35,659 nucleotides of DNA from Streptomyces bambusae (GTDB lineage Bacteria > Actinomycetota > Actinomycetes > Streptomycetales > Streptomycetaceae). A program made the position numbers and the translations under genes. Location: positions 1 to 35,659 of the forward strand of contig NZ_JAJAUZ010000073.1 in NCBI RefSeq assembly GCF_020532645.1, written 5' to 3'. Positions 29,795-35,659 of this stretch are shown one piece after another; positions within the stretch are counted from its first letter, which is position 1, and every line of letters starts with the position of its first letter. The notes beneath the pieces were generated by a model that saw nothing but the letters and a program-made list of their open reading frames with translations, searched no databases and was not told where the DNA came from.

Positions 29795-31098
29795 TCCGCC
29801 AGATTTCCCGCCGCCTCCCGTCCGGAACCGGTTGCCCCGGCCGTTCCCCCGGGCGGCCCTGGCACCACACCCCGGCCCGGCCGCCGTACCGGCCGCCCGG
29901 CCGCCGAGAGGGCCGCGACGGCCAGCCCGGCCGCCCCGACCACCGGCAGCAGCACCCGGACGTCCACCAGCGTGACCAGCCCCGCCCCCAGTGCCAGGGC
30001 AAGCGCGTTCGGCGCCAGCACCAGGGTGCTCGCGGTGGCCGCGGTGCGCCCCAGGACCGCCGCCGGAGTCTCCCGCTGCACCGCCGTCAGGGCCGTGACC
30101 AGCACGACCGGCAGACCGGCGCCGATCAACGCGCTCCCGGCCCAGGCCGCCGCCTCGTACGGCAGCACCCGCAGTCCGGCACCCGTCGCGAACACGGCGA
30201 CCGCGGCCGCCAGGACCGGCCGCCCGGGCAGCCGCCGCAGCAGCGGCCCGGCCGCCAGGCCGCCCACGACCGACCCGGCGCCCTGTACGGCGTACAGCAG
30301 ACCGGCGTACGCGGGCGGGCGTCCCAGCACGTCGTCCACGACGGCGTAGACCAGCGCCCCGTTCACCCCGGCCAGCAGCATCGTGGCCGCCGCACCCGCC
30401 AGCAGCGGGCGCAGCACGGGGGAGCGCCACAGCTGCCGGGACCCTTCCGCGAGCCCGCCGGACCGGGCCTCGCGCGCAGGCTCCTCGCGGACCCTCAGCA
30501 GCGCGAAGACGCCCGCGGCCAGTGCGAACGTCGCCGCGTCCAGCAACGCCACCGACGGCCCGCCGAACCGGGCGAACAGCACCGCGCCCACCAGCGGGGC
30601 CGGCAGCTTCATGCTCTCGCCCGCCGCCATCCGCAGCCCGTTGAAGTCGCCCAGCAGCCGGGCGTCCACCACCTGCGGCACCAGCGCGGACCCCGCCGCG
30701 TCCGCCAGGACGCCCGCCGTCCCGTACAGCAACAGGACGGCGAACAGCAGCCACACCCGGTCCGCCGAGCCGACCAGCAGCAGGCAGGGCAGCAGCGCGG
30801 CCATCGCGCCGTTCACCGCCACCAGCAGCGGCCGCCGCCGCACCCGGTCGGCGACCGCCCCCAGCACCGGACCGGCCAGCACCGGCGCCCACAGCGCGAA
30901 CGCCGTCAGCGCCGCGAGGCCGTCCGAGCCGGTGAGGGTCTTCACCCACACCCCGGCGACCAGCCACATCGCGGTCGTGCCGAACCCCGACACCACCACC
31001 CCGGAGAAGTACAGCCCCGCATCGCGGTCCCGCAGGACCCGCCTCATCACCCGTGTCGTCACCGGCCGATCGTCGGCCGTGAGGCACCCCGGCCGCAT
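29791..31098 (-). CDS. MFS_3-type (EntS-like) multidrug/siderophore exporter
   Basis: The 435-aa, 12-helix major facilitator belongs to the MFS_3 (transmembrane secretion effector/EntS-like) group. Features are RDRDAGLYFSGVVVSGFG in the first helix, LGAVADRVRRRPLLVAVNG in loop 2-3, and LLLYGTAGVLADAAGSALVPQVV. Members export macrolides, enterobactin and other small molecules. The first gene of the operon with the MHS transporter and anmK. ATG 31098 is the longest start; GTG or ATG a little downstream (MRRVLRDRD at 31047) fits the family N-terminus as well. A His-free Gly/Pro/Arg-rich tail (about 400-435) follows the last helix. Although the NIS synthetases are 4 kb away, nothing in the layout ties this exporter to them. 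Confidence 0.88.
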   Translation of the reverse strand: MRPGCLTADDRPVTTRVMRRVLRDRDAGLYFSGVVVSGFGTTAMWLVAGVWVKTLTGSDGLAALTAFALWAPVLAGPVLGAVADRVRRRPLLVAVNGAMAALLPCLLLVGSADRVWLLFAVLLLYGTAGVLADAAGSALVPQVVDARLLGDFNGLRMAAGESMKLPAPLVGAVLFARFGGPSVALLDAATFALAAGVFALLRVREEPAREARSGGLAEGSRQLWRSPVLRPLLAGAAATMLLAGVNGALVYAVVDDVLGRPPAYAGLLYAVQGAGSVVGGLAAGPLLRRLPGRPVLAAAVAVFATGAGLRVLPYEAAAWAGSALIGAGLPVVLVTALTAVQRETPAAVLGRTAATASTLVLAPNALALALGAGLVTLVDVRVLLPVVGAAGLAVAALSAAGRPVRRPGRGVVPGPPGGTAGATGSGREAAGNLAE

Positions 31099-31235
31099 CG
31101 GTCATCCGCCCCGACCGGAGCCCGCCACCCCCCTCAGAGGTGCGGCGCGCCCCGGGCATGACGCCGCGGCCACCGGGCAGCCGCGCCGTACGGACGGGGG
31201 CAGGTACGGCTACGACGGGGCGAGGACGTGAGGAC

Positions 31236-31787
31236 ATGAGAGTGGCGTTTCTGATGGCTCCCGACGGAGTGGAGCAGGTGGAACTGGAGAAGCCGTGGCA
31301 GGCGGTCCGCGCGGCAGGCTGGGAACCCAGGCTGGTGTCCACCGAACCCGGGCGGGTGCAGGCCCGGCACCACCTCGACAAGGGCGACACCTTCGCCGTG
31401 GACGACGTGGTCCGCGACACCCCCGCCGCGGACTTCGGAGCCCTGGTCCTGCCCGGCGGACTCGCCAACCCCGACGCGCTGCGCCTCGACGGGCACGCCG
31501 TGGGGTTCGCCCGGCACTTCTTCGGCATGGACCGGCCGGTCGCGGCCATCTGCCACGCGCCGTGGACGCTCGTCGAGGCGGACATGGTGCGCGGCCGCAC
31601 CCTGACCTCCTGGCCGAGCCTGGCCATGGACATCCGCAACGCCGGCGGCACCTGGGTGGACGAGCAGGTCCACGTCTGCCGGGCCGCCCCGGGCACGCTC
31701 GTCACCAGCCGCAAGCCGGCGGACCTCGACGCGTTCTGCGCGGCACTGGTGGAGGAGTTCGCGGCGGTCACCGAGCACGCGGGCTGA
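31236..31787 (+). CDS. DJ-1/PfpI family protein
   Basis: The 183-aa single-domain protein has the class I glutamine-amidotransferase-like fold. The nucleophile elbow is AAICHAPW with Cys106-His107, and the conserved acidic residue is near Glu16 (VEQVELEKP). FGALVLPGGLANPDALR (68-84) is the family signature around the oxyanion region. PfpI members are proteases, chaperones or glyoxalase III-like deglycases; YhbO/YfkM-type stress proteins are the nearest in length and pattern. The start at ATG 31236 has GAGG 10 nt upstream; the frame does not extend far beyond. It is monocistronic with a strong terminator shared with the convergent YbdK-type ligase gene. Likely general-stress role (inference). 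Confidence 0.92.
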   Translation: MRVAFLMAPDGVEQVELEKPWQAVRAAGWEPRLVSTEPGRVQARHHLDKGDTFAVDDVVRDTPAADFGALVLPGGLANPDALRLDGHAVGFARHFFGMDRPVAAICHAPWTLVEADMVRGRTLTSWPSLAMDIRNAGGTWVDEQVHVCRAAPGTLVTSRKPADLDAFCAALVEEFAAVTEHAG

Positions 31788-31796
31788 GCACGGCTC

Positions 31797-31832
31797 CCGG
31801 AGGGCCGGGCGCGGGGGCGCCCGGCCCTCCGG
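31797..31832. terminator. Strong bidirectional terminator
   Basis: Perfect 16-bp stem (31797-31812 with 31817-31832), loop GGGG, 9 nt after the DJ-1 gene stop and between convergent genes. Confidence 0.8.
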
Positions 31833-31890
31833 ATGGGTCCGGGGGCCTTCCGCTCCGTCCCCGTCCAGGGTCCTCCAGGTCCGGGGTCCT

Positions 31891-32994
31891 TCAGGCGGCA
31901 GTCGTGGTCAGCGCGAGGGCGTCGACCACGTCGGTCAGCCGGCCGCGGCGGCGCAGTACGGCGCGCTGCCGGGCCGCCCCGCTGCCCCGGGTGCGCAGCC
32001 GGCCGAGCAGCTGTGCCACCCGTTCCCGGTCGCCGGCCGCCTCCAGTCCGGGAGCGGCCCGCGCGACCAGTGCGTCCACCAGGTCCTCGGCGGGCCGTGC
32101 TGCGCCGGTCACGGGGTCCAGGCCGGTACCCGCGCGTCCCTGCGCGGCGGCCAGGCCGTGCGCGGCGCGCAGCCGCCGGTCCGGCACGTCGGGCGGCGGC
32201 CTGCCCTCGGCCACGTCCGCGGCGAGAAGGCTCGCTGCCAGACCGCGTACCAGGGCGGCCAGCAGCACCACCGTGTCCAGCTCGGCGTTGACGTCCGCGA
32301 CCCGGATCTCCAGCGTGGGACAGTGCTCGGACGGCCGGGCGAACCAGTACACCATCCGCCGGTCCATCAGCACCCGCTGCGCCACCAGGGCACCGACGTA
32401 CGCCTCGTACTGCGGCTCCTCCAGGACCGGTGCGGGTCCCACGGTCGGCCAGCGCGAGAACTCCATGAACCGCCAGCTCTCGAAGCCGGTGTCCCGGCCG
32501 CCCGAGAACGGCGAGTTGCCCGCGAGCGACTGGAGCACCGGCAGCCACGGCCGCATGTGGTTCGCCAGCGCCAGCGCCTCGGACCGATCCAGCGTGCCCA
32601 CGTGCACGTGGCAGCCGCAGACCAGCCCGTCGAACCGGCCGACGAGCGCCGCGAACTGCCGGGCCATCCGCCGGTACCGCTCCGAGTCCGTGACGGTCAG
32701 GGGGCGGGCCGGCGGCAGCACGGGCGTGCCCGTGGCCACCAGCCGGCAGCCGTGCTCCGCGGCGGCCGCGCCGACGGTCCGTCGCAGCCGTACGAGGTCG
32801 TCGCGGAGCCGCCCGAGATCGGCGGCCGGCTCGGTGCAGGCCTCGACCTGGGCGTTGAAGAACTCCGTCTGCACCCGGGGGCCCAGCTCCCCGGCGGCGG
32901 TCGCGATCACCTCGGGCGCCCGGTCCACGGGGCGCCTCGTATCCCGGTCCACCAGCACGAACTCCTCCTCCACCCCCATGGTGAGCACGCTCAT
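31891..32994 (-). CDS. YbdK-type carboxylate-amine ligase (glutamate-cysteine ligase 2 family)
   Basis: The 367-aa ATP-grasp-like ligase of the YbdK/GCS2 family has weak gamma-glutamylcysteine activity in E. coli. Signatures are TMGVEEEFVLVDRDTRRPVD (N-terminal metal/ATP acidic cluster), VQTEFFNAQVEACTEP, VCGCHVHVGTLDRSEAL, SLAGNSPFSGGRDTGFESWR and TLEIRVADVNAELDT. The start is ATG 32994, with GAGGAGG 6 nt upstream; the longer frame adds only repeat-encoded residues. This is the second ligase of the superfamily in the window, distinct from the longer GCS2 protein at 10.5-12.0 kb. It has no amidotransferase beside it. It is divergent from csbD (185 bp), and its substrate is unknown. Confidence 0.9.
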   Translation of the reverse strand: MSVLTMGVEEEFVLVDRDTRRPVDRAPEVIATAAGELGPRVQTEFFNAQVEACTEPAADLGRLRDDLVRLRRTVGAAAAEHGCRLVATGTPVLPPARPLTVTDSERYRRMARQFAALVGRFDGLVCGCHVHVGTLDRSEALALANHMRPWLPVLQSLAGNSPFSGGRDTGFESWRFMEFSRWPTVGPAPVLEEPQYEAYVGALVAQRVLMDRRMVYWFARPSEHCPTLEIRVADVNAELDTVVLLAALVRGLAASLLAADVAEGRPPPDVPDRRLRAAHGLAAAQGRAGTGLDPVTGAARPAEDLVDALVARAAPGLEAAGDRERVAQLLGRLRTRGSGAARQRAVLRRRGRLTDVVDALALTTTAA

Positions 32995-33020
32995 CAACGC
33001 CTCCTCGTGCCGGCTCGGTG

Positions 33021-33056
33021 CCGCCGGGACCGCCGGGACCGCCGGGACTGCCTGGA
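33021..33056. repeat. 9-bp tandem repeat (3 copies plus a degenerate fourth)
   Basis: CCGCCGGGA repeated at 33021, 33030 and 33039, then CTGCCTGGA. It lies just upstream of the YbdK-type ligase start, in its leader/promoter zone. Confidence 0.8.
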
Positions 33057-33179
33057 CCCTGCGGCTACCCGGGCGCGGCGGACACAAGCGGGTGCCGCGG
33101 CGGGAGATTGCCGAGCATGCGGATCCGGATCGGGGGTAGGCGCCGGTCAGCCGATACCCCGGACCCGAAGGGAATGGTC

Positions 33180-33362
33180 ATGGGCAAGCTCAAGGGCAAG
33201 GCCGAGCAGGTCAAGGGCAAGGCCAAGGAGAAGACCGGCGACATGACCGGCGACGAGAGCATGGAGATGAAGGGCAAGGCGGAGCAGGCCAAGGGCAAGG
33301 TGGAGGAGTCCGCGGCCGACGCCGCACACCGGATGAAGAGGATGACCGACAGGGACCGGTGA
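33180..33362 (+). CDS. CsbD-like stress protein
   Basis: The 60-aa, very hydrophilic, Lys/Glu-rich protein has two copies of the CsbD repeat: KLKGKAEQVKGKAKEKTGD and EMKGKAEQAKGKVEESAAD. CsbD proteins are small general-stress proteins (sigma-B dependent in Bacillus) of unknown biochemical role. GAAGGGA lies 6 nt before ATG 33180; an in-frame ATG at 33174 and a longer frame to 33018 exist, but the upstream residues are Pro/Gly-rich and lack homology. GGGTAG at 33135-33140 resembles the -10 of Streptomyces sigma-B-type promoters, but no matching -35 was found. A strong hairpin follows. Confidence 0.9.
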   Translation: MGKLKGKAEQVKGKAKEKTGDMTGDESMEMKGKAEQAKGKVEESAADAAHRMKRMTDRDR

Positions 33363-33379
33363 CCCCCGGGCACCGGCCC

Positions 33380-33417
33380 GGCGGCGGGTGCGGCACACGC
33401 CGGCCGCACCCGCCGCC
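33380..33417 (+). terminator. csbD terminator
   Basis: Perfect 15-bp stem (33380-33394 with 33403-33417), 8-nt loop, 17 nt after the csbD stop. Confidence 0.75.
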
Positions 33418-33433
33418 GTCATGAGCGCGGCGG

Positions 33434-33496
33434 CTACTCGGTGACCAGGCAGAACGGGTCCCCGGCCGGGTCGGTCAGGACCCCGGTCGGGGAGGA
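33434..33496 (-). pseudogene. Decayed C-terminal fragment of a VOC (glyoxalase/bleomycin-resistance) protein
   Basis: On the minus strand a 20-codon stretch ends in TAG and reads SSPTGVLTDPAGDPFCLVTE, the typical last beta-strand of VOC-family proteins (DPxGNxFCLV). A TGA immediately precedes it, and no start or upstream domain is recognisable; GC-rich 9-bp repeats take over at 33501. It looks like the surviving tail of a deleted gene. The short length limits certainty. Confidence 0.55.
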
Positions 33497-33500
33497 TCAC

Positions 33501-33527
33501 GGGCGGTCGGGGCGGTCGGGGCGGTCG
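33501..33527. repeat. 9-bp tandem repeat, three perfect copies
   Basis: GGGCGGTCG three times (33501, 33510, 33519), directly abutting the VOC remnant; it may mark the deletion junction. Confidence 0.8.
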
Positions 33528-33619
33528 GAAACGGGCGGTGGCCGAGGGGCGGCCGGACTCGCCGGTGCGCACCCGCCCGCTGGTCCCGAAATCCCGGTGC
33601 GCTGCCGCAGGGACCGGCC

Positions 33620-33625
33620 TATCGT
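33620..33625 (+). promoter_or_regulatory. -10 element before DUF2785 gene
   Basis: TATCGT, 7 nt before GTG 33633, no ribosome site: candidate leaderless transcript. Confidence 0.45.
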
Positions 33626-33632
33626 GCCTGCC

Positions 33633-34439
33633 GTGATCGACTCGAGCAAGATCGACTGGGTCGCGGTCGAAGCCGCCGACTGCGCCGTCCCCGCCGGACA
33701 CCCGCCGGAGGACCTGGTACGCGCCCTCTCGGCGGCCCTCGCGGACCCCGATCCGGACGTGCGCGACGGCGCGCCCTACACCGTCCTCCACACCTGGATA
33801 GCCCGCGGGGTCATCCCCGCCGACCGGCGCCTGGAGCTCGGCGACGAGATGGCCGAACGCTTCGAACACCCGCGGACCGAGGCCCGTACGTTCGCCCCGC
33901 TCGTCCTCGACATGCTCGTGGCCAAGGGCGACTTCCGGCCCGCCTGGGTGGACGCGTTCGCCCGCTGGTACCCGCACGAGGAGGACCTCAGGGGCCACGA
34001 CGCCACCCTCGGCTGGCTGCACGCGGTCGCGCACGGCGCCGACCTGCTCGACCGGTTCGGCCGCCACCCCGACGTGGACCCGGTCCGGATGCTCGACCTG
34101 GCCGCCGCCCGGCTGACGGCCCCCACCGACCACGTCTTCGACCAGCTGGAGGACGACCGGCTGGCCCGGGCCGTCGCCCGCGTCCTGACCCGTACCGACA
34201 TGACCGAGCGGCAGGCGTGCGACTGGCTCGGCCCGATCGGCGTCCGCTTCCGCTCCGACCGGGTCCCCACCCCGGTGCCCGCCCACCTGTCCAACTGCCT
34301 GCGCACCCTGCGCCTGCTCCACGTGTTCGCCGACCGCGGCGTACGCCCGTCCGCCGAGGCGGAGCCGGTGCCGCTGCACCACCGGGAGGCGGTCAAGGCC
34401 CGGCTCGGTGAGGTGCTTGACCTGATGATCAGGCGCTGA
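33633..34439 (+). CDS. DUF2785 domain protein
   Basis: The 268-aa, all-helical cytosolic protein matches the DUF2785 pattern: an N-terminal segment VRDGAPYTVLHTWI, then FAPLVLDMLVAKGDF, HDATLGWLHAVAHGADLL (near residues 125-142) and a C-terminal helical repeat ending RLGEVLDLMIRR. The function is unknown; the layout resembles HEAT-like scaffolds. The HAVAHGADL segment, with two His and an Asp, is the most conserved-looking site and could bind metal (inference). GTG 33633 is chosen from the -10 box at 33620; the frame extends upstream into the repeat region without homology. It converges with the SNase-like gene (25-bp gap). Confidence 0.75.
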   Translation: MIDSSKIDWVAVEAADCAVPAGHPPEDLVRALSAALADPDPDVRDGAPYTVLHTWIARGVIPADRRLELGDEMAERFEHPRTEARTFAPLVLDMLVAKGDFRPAWVDAFARWYPHEEDLRGHDATLGWLHAVAHGADLLDRFGRHPDVDPVRMLDLAAARLTAPTDHVFDQLEDDRLARAVARVLTRTDMTERQACDWLGPIGVRFRSDRVPTPVPAHLSNCLRTLRLLHVFADRGVRPSAEAEPVPLHHREAVKARLGEVLDLMIRR

Positions 34440-34464
34440 CCGCCGCCGCCACCGGGCCGGCGGC

Positions 34465-35354
34465 TCACCTCTCGACGAAGACGACGTCCTCGATCCGCTC
34501 GGTCATCCGGACGGTGCCGCCGGAGATGTGGAGGACGTTCTGGAACCCCTTCAGGGGTTCGTCGCGGCAGGGGAGCAGGAACTCCTCCATCTCGCCGGCG
34601 AGGTACGCGCGGAAGCAGGACAGGGACGGGCCGAAGACGCGGACGTAGTCGGACAGCCGCCGGAACAGCCTCGGCAGGATCACCTGCTGCTCGGTGATCG
34701 ACGCCAGGCTTTCGATCGTCACACCCGTCTCGGAGAACGTCACGTCCTTCGCCCAGACGCCCCGGGGCGGACTGTCGCCGCGGGCCCGCCGGACCGTCTC
34801 GGACATGCACACGCGCAGTTCCCGGGGCAGCTTGCTGTAGAACGTCGGGTAGACCAGGCCTCGGTCCAGCAGGTGGTGGTTGGCCGTCTGGTGCAGCAGG
34901 TCGGTCGTCACCGTGATCAGGTCGCCGCTCTGGGTGTGCGCCGGCGGCCGGCCCCGGCCGACCAGTGCGATGCAGCGCCCGAACGCGTCCGCACCGCTCG
35001 CCAGGATGAAGCCGGGCACGGTCTCGGGGGTGCAGGCGGTCACCCTCCCCTTGTCGGCACCCTCCTCGGAGATGACGACGTCCGTGAAGCCGAGCCACTT
35101 CAGCAGTTCCTTGCGGGCCTCGGCGGCCAGCTCCCCGGGCTGCCCGATGTCCTCGGGACCCACCCCGCGGTAGTGCGTCTCCAGGGCGTCGATCCCGTCC
35201 ATCCGGATCTTGCCGCGCCCGCTGGCGTTCCGGCTCACCCGGTCCGTGCCGGGCACGTCCCCCCCCAATAGCCGGGGTCCCGGGGCATGAACTGCACGGT
35301 GTCCCCGTCCGGCGAGGTGCCGATGATCTGGTAGTTCCCCTGGATGAGCAGCAT
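34465..35354 (-). pseudogene. Staphylococcal-nuclease-like (SNase) protein interrupted by a frameshift at a G8 run
   Basis: Two frames together encode one SNase-like protein of about 296 aa. The N-terminal part starts at ATG 35354 (MLLIQGNYQIIG) and contains SPDGDTVQFMP, the canonical DGDTV motif. It then loses frame at eight G (35266-35259). In the next frame the match resumes with GKIRMDGIDALETHY (the R-x-x-GIDAxE block with the metal/catalytic Glu), later DLLHQTANHHLLDRGLVYPT and GVWAKDVTF. Adding one G, or removing two, restores a continuous reading frame. Without repair the longest product begins at 35268 and lacks the DGDT strand. A sequencing error, a recent mutation or slippage could explain it. 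The C-terminal third (about 210-296) is family-specific and unassigned. Confidence 0.7.
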
Positions 35355-35517
35355 GGGCACGCGAGTCTCCCGGTGGACTGGCGGACGGACCCGTCCGCAG
35401 AGGGCAACGCGATCGCCGCCCAGCCTGCCGCCTTCGCCCCTCGCCTCAGTGCCCCCCACCCCACGCGTTCACCTGAACCGAGGACGGCCGGATGCCACCG
35501 GGCTCCGCGGCAGGTTT
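35355..35517. other. Intergenic DNA without a recognisable gene
   Basis: Upstream region of the SNase-like gene. Open frames here are low-complexity and unsupported. No clear promoter hexamers or hairpins were found. Confidence 0.5.
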
Positions 35518-35617
35518 CAGCCTCGCCGACGTCTGAGGCGCGGGGTCTGGGGCGGAGCCCCGAAAACCAGCCCGTCCGGCGTTTGAGGACCGGGGTCTGG
35601 GGCGGAGCCCCGGTTCG
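35518..35617. repeat. Two tandem 50-bp intergenic repeats (Streptomyces-type)
   Basis: Unit A 35518-35567 and unit B 35568-35617 share the core GGGGTCTGGGGCGGAGCCCC and the pattern CAGCC...CG.CGT.TGAGG. Each can fold as GGGGC-GGA-GCCCC. The following GC-rich tail to the window end continues this kind of element. Such units are scattered between genes in many Streptomyces chromosomes and may act as terminators or bind proteins; no role is shown here. Confidence 0.8.
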
Positions 35618-35659
35618 GGAAGGGGCGGGGTGGGGAAACGGCCCCGCAGGGTCGGGGGT

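Noticed and set aside
28481..32548. 1355-codon minus-strand open frame
   Set aside because: Only its last 437 codons (MHS transporter) are real; the rest is out-of-frame sequence over the MFS_3, DJ-1 and YbdK-type ligase genes.
33018..33179. Extended csbD with a 54-residue Pro/Gly-rich N-terminus
   Set aside because: The extension is encoded by the 9-bp tandem repeat and promoter region; a good ribosome site and the family N-terminus place the start at 33180.
35344..35586. Small plus-strand open frame in the right-end region
   Set aside because: It runs through the 50-bp repeats, has no ribosome site and is Arg/Pro-rich without homology.

Overview
The window is a high-GC actinobacterial chromosome segment, almost certainly Streptomyces or a close relative. 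Supporting signs are the very high G+C in third codon positions, many GTG starts, long GC-rich hairpins between convergent genes, a GH46 chitosanase with a CsnR-type operator, a DmdR/IdeR-type iron box, an ECF41 (SigJ-type) sigma factor, and at the right end a 50-bp tandem intergenic repeat of a kind common in Streptomyces genomes. I found no rRNA, tRNA, CRISPR, integrase or transposase. It looks like a gene-dense chromosomal region made of many small, mostly divergent or convergent units.

Layout. 0-2 kb: HAD phosphatase, an unidentified 191-aa protein and an HPP-family membrane protein. 2-6 kb: a TetR regulator with a strong palindromic operator, divergent from an AGPS-like FAD oxidoreductase followed by a group II PLP decarboxylase. 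6-10.3 kb: FprA-type ferredoxin reductase behind an iron box; an NDH-2-like oxidoreductase and its ECF41 sigma factor; a small secreted four-Cys protein. 10.5-15.3 kb: a GCS2 ligase divergent from a class II glutamine amidotransferase; a cytochrome P450; the chitosanase. 15.4-21.8 kb: SDR/DUF2867 protein, a membrane protein, a LysR regulator fused in frame to an AAC(6')-like acetyltransferase, an S66 (MccF/LdcA) peptidase, a membrane protein and PhnA/YjdM.

21.9-25.8 kb: two divergent IucA/IucC (NIS) synthetases 48 bp apart, one followed by an NAD(P)H/FMN reductase. This is a minimal siderophore-type locus without hydroxylase, transporter or visible iron box. 25.9-27.3 kb: a predicted Tat lipoprotein beta-carbonic anhydrase and a SUKH protein. 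27.3-31.1 kb: a three-gene operon with 4-nt overlaps (MFS_3 exporter, MHS-type symporter, AnmK kinase). 31.2-34.4 kb: DJ-1/PfpI, a YbdK-type ligase, CsbD, a decayed VOC fragment and a DUF2785 protein. 34.5-35.35 kb: an SNase-like protein whose frame is broken at a run of eight G. The last 305 bases hold no gene, only the tandem repeat.

A recurring feature is a TANNNT-like -10 hexamer 6-8 nt before the start codon with no Shine-Dalgarno, seen for about a dozen genes. This suggests many leaderless transcripts. The best candidates for new biology are the divergent NIS pair, the LysR-acetyltransferase fusion, the TetR-controlled AGPS-like/PLP decarboxylase pair, the ligase/amidotransferase pair and the transporter-AnmK operon.
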